9,169 nt of DNA from Candidatus Mediterraneibacter gallistercoris (GTDB lineage: Bacteria; Bacillota_A; Clostridia; Lachnospirales; Lachnospiraceae): the NCBI GenBank assembly GCA_019119745.1, contig DWWI01000219.1:1-9169 (forward strand). The letters are read 5' to 3'. Positions within the stretch are counted from its first letter, which is position 1, and every line of letters starts with the position of its first letter. The notes below the pieces were generated by a model. The model was given only the letters and a program-made list of their open reading frames with translations, was not told where the DNA came from and did not search any database. Below are positions 1 through 5,325 of the stretch, one piece after another. Made by a program: the position numbers and the translations under genes.

Positions 1-1
1 G

Positions 2-1318
2 GAATTTACAGTAAATCAGGCTCTCAATTACCTTGAAGGCAATCCGGAGGAGAACATCCCGAAGCTGATGGCCTTTGTGGACCGCCTGATGCCGAAAGAC
101 TGGTACACGAGCCAGAGAAACGCGATCAGAAGATCTATTGAAGAGAAGAATAACTGGTACCAGCTTATCTTAAGGCTCTATGAGCTGGATCCGGGCGTGC
201 GCAGGGCATTTTTCCAGAACTTTATCACAAATGCGAGTCTGAAAGGAAGCGCGACACAGGAGGAGATGGCTAAGAAATATAACTGCAATATCCCGTGGGC
301 GATCCTGTTGGATCCTACGACGGCGTGCAACCTGAACTGTACCGGCTGCTGGGCGGCGGAGTACGGACACCAGTATAATTTGAGTCTTGAAGATATCGAT
401 TCCATCGTGCGCCAGGGCAAGAAACTGGGCACCTATATGTATATCTATACCGGCGGGGAGCCCACGGTACGCAGGAAAGATATCTTTAAGATCTGCGAGA
501 TGCACCCGGACTGCGAGTTTCTTGCGTTTACAAACGGAACGATGATCGATGAAGAATTCTGTCAGGAAATGCTCAGAGTGAAGAACTTCGTACCGGCGAT
601 CAGCCTGGAAGGATTTGAGAAAGCCAACGACGGACGCCGCGGCGAGGGCGTCTACCACAAAGTGCGCCATGCGATGGAGCTGATGAAAGAACACAAGCTG
701 CCGTTCGGTATCTCGGTATGTTACACGAGCCAGAACTTTGAGGACGTCAGCAGCGAAGAGTTCTATGACATGATGATCGAAAGCGGCGCGCTGTTCGTAT
801 GGTACTTCCACTATATGCCGGTAGGACACGGCGCTGTGACGGATCTTCTTCCGACTCCGGAGCAGAGAGAAGAGATATACCACCGAATCCGTCATTTCCG
901 TGAGACGAAGCCGATCTTCGGAATGGATTTTCAGAACGACGGGGAGTACGTCGGAGGATGTATCGCAGGAGGAAGAAGATACCTGCATATCAATGCAAAG
1001 GGAGATGTGGAACCGTGTGTATTTATCCACTACTCCAATGTAAATATTCATGATGTCTCACTGCTGGACGCGCTGAGAAGCCCGATCTTCCAGGCATATC
1101 ATGACAACCAGCCGTTCAACAACAATCATCTGCGCCCGTGCCCGATGCTTGAGAATCCGGGCAGATTAAAACAGCTCGTAAAAGAGACAGGGGCTGTGAA
1201 TACGGATTATCAGGATCCGGAGAGCGTAGATGAACTCTGTGACAGATGCGTGCCGTATGCGAAGAACTGGAAACCGACGGCAGATAAGCTGTGGAGCGAG
1301 AGCCATCCGGGAAAATAA
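2..1318 (+). CDS. Radical SAM/SPASM-like enzyme, 5' end cut by window edge
   Basis: The radical SAM core is shown by CxxxCxxC (C87, C91, C94 counted from the ATG at 68), which binds the [4Fe-4S] cluster that cleaves S-adenosylmethionine, followed by GGEP at 129-132. After the barrel come C298, a Gx4C ending at C317, C358, and the CxxC C391/C394. This fits a SPASM or twitch domain holding auxiliary Fe-S clusters. About 100 residues of helical, non-radical-SAM sequence precede the core. The frame stays open upstream of the ATG at 68 for 22 more residues (EFTVNQALNYLEGN...), which look like continuous protein. No ribosome-binding site sits before that ATG, so I treat the gene as 5' partial. The stop is TAA at 1316-1318. 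SPASM enzymes often modify peptides or act as maturases, but no precursor peptide is visible and the substrate is unknown. Radical SAM assignment is sure; SPASM is likely. Confidence 0.92.
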   Translation, partial: EFTVNQALNYLEGNPEENIPKLMAFVDRLMPKDWYTSQRNAIRRSIEEKNNWYQLILRLYELDPGVRRAFFQNFITNASLKGSATQEEMAKKYNCNIPWAILLDPTTACNLNCTGCWAAEYGHQYNLSLEDIDSIVRQGKKLGTYMYIYTGGEPTVRRKDIFKICEMHPDCEFLAFTNGTMIDEEFCQEMLRVKNFVPAISLEGFEKANDGRRGEGVYHKVRHAMELMKEHKLPFGISVCYTSQNFEDVSSEEFYDMMIESGALFVWYFHYMPVGHGAVTDLLPTPEQREEIYHRIRHFRETKPIFGMDFQNDGEYVGGCIAGGRRYLHINAKGDVEPCVFIHYSNVNIHDVSLLDALRSPIFQAYHDNQPFNNNHLRPCPMLENPGRLKQLVKETGAVNTDYQDPESVDELCDRCVPYAKNWKPTADKLWSESHPGK

Positions 1319-1365
1319 TGTATTCTAATAAAAAGAAAAAATCGTAACAGAAGAGTAAAATTTAT

Positions 1366-1375
1366 ACAGATCTGT
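1366..1375. repeat. Perfect 10-bp palindrome ACAGATCTGT
   Basis: The sequence ACAGATCTGT equals its own reverse complement. It lies 48 nt after the radical SAM stop codon and just before the terminator-like hairpin. TACAGA at 1365-1370 can also pair with TCTGTA at 1383-1388. It may be a protein-binding site or only an extra stem in the transcript end; nothing nearby decides this. Confidence 0.3.
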
Positions 1376-1393
1376 GCAGTTGTCTGTACTTTG

Positions 1394-1449
1394 ACGGCGT
1401 CATTTTATATGCCTCTTTGAAGCGGCAGTAAAAGGACGCCGTATTTTTA
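1394..1449 (+). terminator. Rho-independent terminator after the radical SAM gene
   Basis: ACGGCGTC (1394-1401) pairs perfectly with GACGCCGT (1435-1442). Inside this, TTTTAT (1403-1408) can pair with GTAAAA (1428-1433), and GCC (1411-1413) with GGC (1424-1426). The stem is followed by ATTTTTAT, with five T at 1444-1448. It is the only good terminator between the radical SAM gene and birA, so it most likely ends the upstream transcript. The T run is short and the stem is interrupted, so efficiency is uncertain. Confidence 0.65.
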
Positions 1450-1501
1450 TATTCAAGTTTCGGCAGATGTTTTCAGGATGACAGGTCAGTATATAATCCG
1501 A

Positions 1502-1527
1502 TTGACTGGAAAAGGTTGACTGGAAAA
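1502..1527. repeat. 12-bp direct repeat TTGACTGGAAAA upstream of birA promoter
   Basis: TTGACTGGAAAA occurs at 1502-1513 and again at 1516-1527, with 2 nt between, giving a 14-bp period. It ends 13 nt before the -35 box of the birA promoter, a place where an activator or repressor could bind. It does not resemble the inverted BirA operator (TTGTTAAC-type arms with a spacer). TTGACT also looks like a -35 box, but neither copy has a fitting -10. Confidence 0.45.
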
Positions 1528-1540
1528 TAGAGGAATAAAG

Positions 1541-1570
1541 TTGGCATTTGCTTTTTTATTGTGTTAGAAT
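1541..1570 (+). promoter_or_regulatory. Sigma-A promoter of birA, extended -10
   Basis: The -35 box is TTGGCA (1541-1546) and the -10 box is TAGAAT (1565-1570), with an 18-nt spacer. TG at 1562-1563 gives the extended -10 form TGnTAGAAT. Transcription would start near 1577, leaving a leader of about 40 nt before birA. No clear BirA operator overlaps it. Confidence 0.65.
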
Positions 1571-1616
1571 ACTTGCGTATATATCGTGTCAATACATTGT
1601 AAGAAAGTGAATGAGA

Positions 1617-2603
1617 ATGAAGACAGAAATCCTAAAACTTCTGCGTGAGACGGACGGCTATGTGTCCGGTCAGCAGATCAGCCGGCAGTTCGGTGTGTCC
1701 AGAACTGCAGTGTGGAAAGTGATCCGTCAGCTTCAGGAGGAAGGCTATCAGGTGGAAGCCGTGCGCAATAAGGGGTATCATATTGTGGACAGCCCGGACG
1801 TGATGACAAAGGAAGAGATTTCCAGCCTGATGAACACCCGGTGGGCGGGAAGAAATATCTTGTATTATGATGTGACGGATTCCACAAACCTGAGGATCAA
1901 ACAGGCGGGCGACGAGGGCGCGCCTCACGGCACTCTTGCAGTGGCAGACCGGCAGACAGCAGGACGAGGGCGCCGCGGGCGGACATGGGAGTCACCGGCG
2001 GGCAGCAGTATTTATATGTCCATTCTTCTGCGTCCTGAGATCGCACCGAATAAAGCGTCCATGCTTACACTTGTCATGGCTCTCAGCGTGGCGGAAGGAA
2101 TCCGGCAGTGTATCGGAGACGGCGGAGACATTCAGATCAAATGGCCCAATGATATCATTATCAACGGGAAAAAACTGGTTGGTATCCTGACAGAGATGAG
2201 CAGTCAGATCGACTATATCAATCATGTAACCGTAGGCGTGGGAATCAATGTAAATATGACGGACTTTCCGGAAGAAATCGCACAGACGGCAACCTCCCTG
2301 CGGTCAGAGTGCGGCCATACAGTGAAGCGGGCACCTCTGATCGCGGCAGTCATGGAGCGGCTGGAAGAGAACTATGAGATATTCCTGGAGACAGAAGATA
2401 TGTCCGGTCTGTTGGATCGATACAGCGCTCTGCTGGTCAACAGGGACAGGGATGTCCGGATCATAGGAGCGAAAGAGGCATATGAGGCTCACGCCGTCGG
2501 TATTGACCGTACAGGAGAGCTGATCGTGCGCAGAGAAGACGGAACCATAGAACGAATAAATGCAGGCGAAGTATCGGTGCGGGGCGTATACGGATATGTG
2601 TAA
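1617..2603 (+). CDS. birA: Bifunctional biotin-[acetyl-CoA-carboxylase] ligase / biotin repressor BirA
   Basis: BirA makes biotinyl-5'-AMP from biotin and ATP and transfers biotin to a lysine of carrier proteins such as the acetyl-CoA carboxylase BCCP. With its DNA-binding domain it can also repress biotin genes. Counting from ATG 1611 (330 residues), the winged helix-turn-helix spans about 1-60 (VSGQQISRQFGVSRTAVWK), the nucleotide/biotin loop GRGRRGR is 118-124, KWPND is 177-181, KKLVGIL holds the catalytic-type lysine near 188, and a small SH3-like domain covers about 280-330. All expected parts are present at normal length. Two in-frame ATGs compete, at 1611 and 1617. The GAAAGTGA upstream (1603-1610) is weak and nearly touches the first but is well placed for the second, and MKTEIL is a natural beginning, so I chose 1617. 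It has its own promoter and probably shares a transcript with the next gene, 79 nt downstream. Confidence 0.96.
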   Translation: MKTEILKLLRETDGYVSGQQISRQFGVSRTAVWKVIRQLQEEGYQVEAVRNKGYHIVDSPDVMTKEEISSLMNTRWAGRNILYYDVTDSTNLRIKQAGDEGAPHGTLAVADRQTAGRGRRGRTWESPAGSSIYMSILLRPEIAPNKASMLTLVMALSVAEGIRQCIGDGGDIQIKWPNDIIINGKKLVGILTEMSSQIDYINHVTVGVGINVNMTDFPEEIAQTATSLRSECGHTVKRAPLIAAVMERLEENYEIFLETEDMSGLLDRYSALLVNRDRDVRIIGAKEAYEAHAVGIDRTGELIVRREDGTIERINAGEVSVRGVYGYV

Positions 2604-2612
2604 CAAGTCTGA

Positions 2613-2654
2613 GCATGCAGCATGGACAACCGCGGAATCAAGCTGTCTGCATGC
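2613..2654 (+). other. Inverted repeat between birA and the next gene
   Basis: GCATGCAG (2613-2620) is the exact reverse complement of CTGCATGC (2647-2654), with a 26-nt loop. No T run follows, so it is not a classic terminator. It lies just before the ribosome-binding site of the following gene (AGGAG at 2673-2677). It could affect RNA stability or partly uncouple the two genes, or it may be chance. Confidence 0.35.
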
Positions 2655-2682
2655 GGTGTTATACAGCGAGAGAGGAGAAATT

Positions 2683-3027
2683 ATGAACGAAGAAATCGTA
2701 CTGTGCGCGGCGAGCGCATATGAACAGAAATTTTATCTGAATCCGGAGTTTGATTCTCTGCCGGAGAATATCAAGCAGGAGCTGCAGATCATGTGTGTGC
2801 TATATACGGAAGATGTGGGCGGAATCCTGATGCTTGTATTTGATGAGGAAGGAAATCTGGAACTGAAAGTAGATCATAAAGAGGATGACTTTTTCTTTGA
2901 TGAGATCGGCAGCGTGCTGAAGATCAAAGAACTTCAGCAGACGAAAAGAGAACTGTTCGAGTCACTGGAACTTTTCTTCAAAGTGTTTTATCTGGGGGAA
3001 GAGATTGAAGATAACCCGGAGAAATAA
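2683..3027 (+). CDS. Small acidic protein of unknown function (DUF6145-like)
   Basis: This encodes 114 residues with no signal peptide or membrane segment, so it is probably cytosolic. The start ATG at 2683 has AGGAG at 2673-2677, 5 nt upstream. The frame runs back to an ATG at 2560, but that would overlap birA and lacks a ribosome-binding site. The protein is rich in Asp and Glu, with clusters at FDEEGN (53-58), DHKEDDFFFDE (64-74) and EEIED (106-110). It appears to be mixed alpha/beta with a C-terminal helix (about 80-103). From memory it resembles a small family in Lachnospiraceae called DUF6145, for which no function is known; I am only moderately sure of that name. No catalytic motif is evident. 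Placement 79 nt after birA on the same strand suggests co-transcription, but biotin metabolism should not be assumed. Confidence 0.8.
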   Translation: MNEEIVLCAASAYEQKFYLNPEFDSLPENIKQELQIMCVLYTEDVGGILMLVFDEEGNLELKVDHKEDDFFFDEIGSVLKIKELQQTKRELFESLELFFKVFYLGEEIEDNPEK

Positions 3028-3046
3028 AAGAGAAATCCGTCGATTT

Positions 3047-3076
3047 TTGAATAGTCAGTGAATAACTTTTTATAAT
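3047..3076 (+). promoter_or_regulatory. Candidate promoter for the Rpn gene, giving a long leader
   Basis: A perfect -10 box TATAAT (3071-3076) is preceded by TTGAAT (3047-3052), which matches TTGA of the -35 consensus, with an 18-nt spacer. Transcription would begin near 3083 and leave about 190 nt of untranslated leader before the ATG at 3276. That leader contains a long hairpin and two palindromes. No better promoter was found closer to the gene; TATGAT at 3250 has no fitting -35. Confidence 0.5.
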
Positions 3077-3148
3077 TTGTGTAAGTTTGTTGGCAACTGT
3101 GTTTTTAATAAATTCTTTATTGTAAGTTTGAAAATGTTATGGTATTTT

Positions 3149-3184
3149 GAGGGCATCCGGAGCAGATTTGTTCTGGATGTCTTT
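3149..3184 (+). promoter_or_regulatory. Long hairpin in the Rpn leader
   Basis: The arms 3149-3164 and 3169-3184 form a 16-bp stem, including several G-U pairs, closed by the loop GATT (3165-3168). The inner 11 bp run from CATCC/GGATG without a break. It ends in TCTTT rather than a long T run, so as a terminator for the birA unit it would be weak. It sits inside the predicted leader of the Rpn gene and may control read-through or translation. Seen directly as sequence symmetry; its role is inferred. Confidence 0.5.
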
Positions 3185-3244
3185 CAATTGTCCGGACAGT
3201 CAGAGATGATGATCATCAAATTGAATTCCACTTTTTTATTTTTT
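3183..3244 (+). promoter_or_regulatory. Nested palindromes followed by T runs before the Rpn gene
   Basis: TTCAATT (3183-3189) pairs with AATTGAA (3219-3225). Between them lie two perfect palindromes, TGTCCGGACA (3189-3198) and TGATGATCATCA (3207-3218). Six T (3232-3237), an A and six more T (3239-3244) follow. The arrangement could form a branched RNA with a terminator-like tail, that is, an attenuator or the true end of the birA transcript. The palindromes could instead be dimeric repressor sites. The T run begins about 7 nt after the stem, which is looser than usual. Confidence 0.35.
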
Positions 3245-3275
3245 ACAGATATGATAAGATGAAGGAGAAATAATA

Positions 3276-4340
3276 ATGAAGTCAGAAGACAACACAAGAG
3301 AAGCCAATGAACGAAATGATGATAATTTTATAATGCTTCCTACCGTGGATTTTTGCTTTAAGGGTCTGATGAATAATCCTAAGGTACGAAAAGGATTTAT
3401 TGCAGCGCTTCTTAAGAAAGATCCGGAAACAATCCGTGAGACGGTACTTCTGCCGACTGTACTCAGTCAGGAATATCAGGATGACAAACTGGGGATTCTC
3501 GATGTCCGGGTACTGATGGAAGATAAAACGCAGATTGACATGGAGATGCAGGTGGCCTATTTTGAATGCTGGGATGCCCGGGTGCTCTTTTATCTGAGTA
3601 AGATATTTGCCGATCAGCTTAAGAAGGGAGAACCTTACGAGAATCTCAAGAAATGTATACATGTCAGTATTTTGGACTTTGTTCATTTTGAAGAAGATAC
3701 AAAATATTACCGTACGATATGCTTTTGTGACGAGAAAACCGGGAAAAAATATACAGATCTCATGGAAATACAGATTCTGGAACTCAAAAAGCTGCCTCCG
3801 GATATCAAAAGCGGGGATGACCTTATTAAATGGATGAAATTCTTTGGCGGGAAGTCGAGGAAGGAGTTTGCAGCTATGGCAAAAACGGATGCATATATTG
3901 AAGAGGCATACAAGGAACTGGAAAAGCTGAGTGCGGATGAGAGGGCTAAGCTGGAGTATGAAGCGCGTGAACGCGCGATCAGAGACTATAACTCCCAGAT
4001 GAGCAGTGCCCTGCGGCGAGGGGAGCAAAAAGGCATGGAGCGGGGACTGAAGCGAGGTATGGAGAAAGGTCTGGAACGTGGTCTTCAGCAGGGAATCCAA
4101 CAGGGAATCCAGCAGGGAATCCAACAGGGCATCCAGCAGGGAATCCAGAAAGGGATCCAACAGGGAATCCACCAGGGCATCCAGAAAGGGATCCAACAGG
4201 GGATTCTCAAAGGAGAACATAATACACTTAAGCGTATTGTTGAAAATCAGAAAAAGAAAGGAAAATCGCTGGAAGAGATTGCGGATATGCTGGATCTTGA
4301 GGTGAGTGAGGTTAGAAATCTGGCAGAAGAAAATAAATAG
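3276..4340 (+). CDS. Rpn-family PD-(D/E)XK nuclease (recombination-promoting nuclease/putative transposase)
   Basis: This encodes 354 residues. The opening NFIMLPTVDFCFKGLMNNP (17-35) is the typical N-terminus of Rpn (TIGR01784) proteins. The nuclease core holds Asp76 in GILDVRV and Glu90/Gln92 in DMEMQ, the D...ExQ form of the PD-(D/E)XK site. Rpn proteins cut DNA, raise recombination in Escherichia coli, and have been reported as anti-phage toxins. From about 248 to 313 runs a four-residue G-x-x-x repeat, first Lys/Glu/Arg-rich, then ten almost identical QQGI-type units (271-310). The tail (314-354) is Lys/Glu-rich and helical, with SLEEIADMLDLEVSEV resembling a helix-turn-helix. AAGGAGA (3262-3268) sits 7 nt before the ATG. 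The gene stands alone, with its own leader, convergent to the ATPase operon. No terminal inverted repeats or target duplications mark it as a mobile element. The DNA target is unknown. Confidence 0.88.
   Translation: MKSEDNTREANERNDDNFIMLPTVDFCFKGLMNNPKVRKGFIAALLKKDPETIRETVLLPTVLSQEYQDDKLGILDVRVLMEDKTQIDMEMQVAYFECWDARVLFYLSKIFADQLKKGEPYENLKKCIHVSILDFVHFEEDTKYYRTICFCDEKTGKKYTDLMEIQILELKKLPPDIKSGDDLIKWMKFFGGKSRKEFAAMAKTDAYIEEAYKELEKLSADERAKLEYEARERAIRDYNSQMSSALRRGEQKGMERGLKRGMEKGLERGLQQGIQQGIQQGIQQGIQQGIQKGIQQGIHQGIQKGIQQGILKGEHNTLKRIVENQKKKGKSLEEIADMLDLEVSEVRNLAEENK
4035..4340 (+). CDS. Possible internal ORF: separately translated Rpn C-terminal protein (RpnS-like)
   Basis: This lies in the same frame as the Rpn gene. 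ATG 4035 (Met254) is preceded by GAGGGGAG (4018-4025), a strong Shine-Dalgarno-like stretch with its last base 9 nt before the ATG. Initiation there would give a 101-residue protein made of the G-x-x-x repeat region plus the helical tail, without the nuclease core. For E. coli Rpn proteins it has been reported that a short C-terminal form is translated from within the gene and blocks the toxic full-length nuclease. The layout here fits that model, but Arg-Gly-Glu codons can produce such a sequence by chance. Met262 (4059) has no well-placed site, and Met338 (4287) has GGAAGAG upstream but would give only 17 residues. Start and function are inferred. Confidence 0.35.
   Translation: MERGLKRGMEKGLERGLQQGIQQGIQQGIQQGIQQGIQKGIQQGIHQGIQKGIQQGILKGEHNTLKRIVENQKKKGKSLEEIADMLDLEVSEVRNLAEENK
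4086..4205 (+). repeat. Ten-unit 12-bp tandem repeat inside the Rpn gene
   Basis: There are ten 12-nt units of the form CARCAGGGAATC, in phase with the reading frame, coding for QQGI, QKGI or HQGI (residues 271-310). Variants fall in a pattern: units 6-7 (CAGAAAGGGATC then CAACAGGG...) recur as units 9-10, so blocks of three units seem to have been copied. Gain or loss of units keeps the frame, so the locus can vary in length without breaking the protein. There are no spacers, so this is not a CRISPR array. Confidence 0.95.
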
Positions 4341-4359
4341 TTTGACCATGTAAATGAAA

Positions 4360-4387
4360 AAGGCAGCTCTTATTGACGGGCTGCCTT
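4360..4387. terminator. Bidirectional terminator between the Rpn gene and atpD
   Basis: AAGGCAGC (4360-4367) pairs perfectly with GCTGCCTT (4380-4387), with a 12-nt loop. On the plus strand TTCTTTTCTTT follows the stem. On the minus strand five T (complement of 4357-4361) end it. It can stop transcripts from both convergent genes. The atpD stop codon (4370-4372) lies in the loop, and the last Lys-Ala-Ala codons of atpD form one arm, so coding and terminator sequence overlap. Confidence 0.85.
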
Positions 4388-5002
4388 CTTTTCTTTCATA
4401 CGTTTGATGACTTTCAGTCTTGTAAATTCTTCTCTGTCCTTTTCTTCCAGAGCATTTGTAATGGTATATACAAGAGAAGAGTACATCGGTATGGTAATAT
4501 TCTGAAGAGCATTTGCTCTTTTCTGTGTTTTCTTTATGTTGCTGGCCAGACGGTATGCTGCGTTCTCTACCATAGATAGTTTGATCGTCAGGTCTTTTAC
4601 CTTGCGGAATGCTTCACGTGCCTTGTCGATAGATTCATGTGTTGTGCTGAATGAATAGGTCGGTTTTCCTGCATCCGGCACATATTTCACATGGGGGATC
4701 TCCGTGCCCATGATACTGCGCGTCTGGATGGTAATGGAATTTTCGATCGGTACGGTGTATGCGAGCAGTTCCACGTTACTGATACCGTTTTCGATGTTGG
4801 CGCGCTGAAGACATTGATAAGCATAAGTAAACGTAGTATCGATCTCTTCCTGAATAGTACGTGCTTCGTCAATCAGATCCATCAGTTCACGGATCAGGAT
4901 ATTTCGTTTTTTATCCATAAGGTCGTATCCCTGTTTCGCAAGTGCCAGAGAATTTTTCGCAAGCATTAAGTTCCCCTTTGTGGGAAATGTACGCGGATCC
5001 AT
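4370..5002 (-). CDS. atpD: V-type ATPase subunit D (rotor shaft)
   Basis: Subunit D is the long coiled-coil axle that turns inside the A3B3 head and couples ATP turnover to the membrane ring. The protein has 210 residues, normal for the family. The N-terminus PTKGNLMLAKNSLALAKQGYDLMDKKRNIL (7-36) is the family's hallmark helix, and a second long helix runs from about 130 to the Lys/Arg-rich end (IKRMKEKKAARQ). The middle segment (about 60-125) is the more variable head. The ATG at 5000-5002 (complement) has a strong AGGAGGGA (5014-5007) ahead of it. It is the last gene of the operon in this window, 43 nt after the FakA-like ORF. Its 3' codons form part of the terminator hairpin. No membrane segment is expected or seen. 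Confidence 0.95.
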   Translation of the reverse strand: MDPRTFPTKGNLMLAKNSLALAKQGYDLMDKKRNILIRELMDLIDEARTIQEEIDTTFTYAYQCLQRANIENGISNVELLAYTVPIENSITIQTRSIMGTEIPHVKYVPDAGKPTYSFSTTHESIDKAREAFRKVKDLTIKLSMVENAAYRLASNIKKTQKRANALQNITIPMYSSLVYTITNALEEKDREEFTRLKVIKRMKEKKAARQ

Positions 5003-5045
5003 GAAATCCCTCCTGTCGTCTATAGTTCAGTCTGTATTGTCCGGG

Positions 5046-5297
5046 TTATCCTTTCAGCCCTCTGGATTGTCTGTCCATATCTTCGATCACTATATCATAA
5101 ATCTCGCCGAGGGTGGAGCAATATTCAAGAACTTTCCACGGTTCGTTTGTGTGAAAGTGGATTTTGATAAGCTCTTCATCTCCGACAGCCAGCAGACAGT
5201 CGCCTTTGAAATGTTCTGTAAAGTAATCGCTGATTACATCTTCATCAAGGTCTTCACCTTCGATCAGAAGCTGGGTGTCATATTTAAACTCCAGCAT
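5046..5297 (-). CDS. Stand-alone FakA (YloV) middle-domain protein, no kinase domain
   Basis: This encodes 83 residues. From LEGED-like start to MDRQ it aligns by eye with the region after the DhaL kinase domain in fatty acid kinase FakA/YloV: GDCLLAVGDEELIKIHFHTNEP (32-53), then LGEIYDIVIEDMDRQ (63-77), where FakA has VHxHTNxPG and xIKIENMREQ. Such proteins are often labelled 'kinase to dihydroxyacetone kinase', but the ATP-binding DhaL domain and the FakB-binding C-terminal domain are both missing, so it cannot be a kinase alone. In FakA this middle domain mediates dimerisation and, as I recall, holds zinc through one Cys and an HxH pair. Here HFH (47-49) is kept, but the YCTEF-type Cys is Asp7 (YDTQ). 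The ATG is preceded by AAGGGGG. It lies 28 nt after the GNAT gene and 43 nt before atpD. Family link is likely; role unknown. Confidence 0.8.
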   Translation of the reverse strand: MLEFKYDTQLLIEGEDLDEDVISDYFTEHFKGDCLLAVGDEELIKIHFHTNEPWKVLEYCSTLGEIYDIVIEDMDRQSRGLKG

Positions 5298-5325
5298 ATG
5301 TGTTCCCCCTTTGTGCTATAGAATA

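Noticed and set aside
68..70. ATG at 68 as the start of the radical SAM gene
   Set aside because: The frame stays open to the window edge with protein-like sequence and there is no ribosome-binding site before this ATG, so the gene begins outside the window.
170..1051. 293-codon open frame on the minus strand across the radical SAM gene
   Set aside because: It is antisense to a gene with clear motifs, has no recognisable domain, and its low-complexity, His/Arg/Val-rich makeup is typical of a mirror frame.
2560..2682. Upstream ATG extending the small acidic protein to 155 residues
   Set aside because: It would overlap birA, has no ribosome-binding site and adds sequence unlike the rest; ATG 2683 has AGGAG 5 nt upstream.
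3077..3262. 61-codon plus-strand frame before the Rpn gene
   Set aside because: There is no ribosome-binding site, it crosses the hairpin and both palindromes, and its composition is that of AT-rich non-coding DNA.
4086..4205. Tandem repeat read as a CRISPR or regulatory iteron array
   Set aside because: Units are contiguous with no spacers and stay in the reading frame, encoding a regular QQGI repeat.
3276..4340. Rpn gene as part of an insertion sequence
   Set aside because: Despite the 'putative transposase' family label, I found no terminal inverted repeats or target-site duplication around it.
3282..4349. 355-codon minus-strand frame covering the whole Rpn gene
   Set aside because: It is a mirror of the coding strand; the repeat region simply reads as LLDSLLDS-type sequence and no start signal is present.
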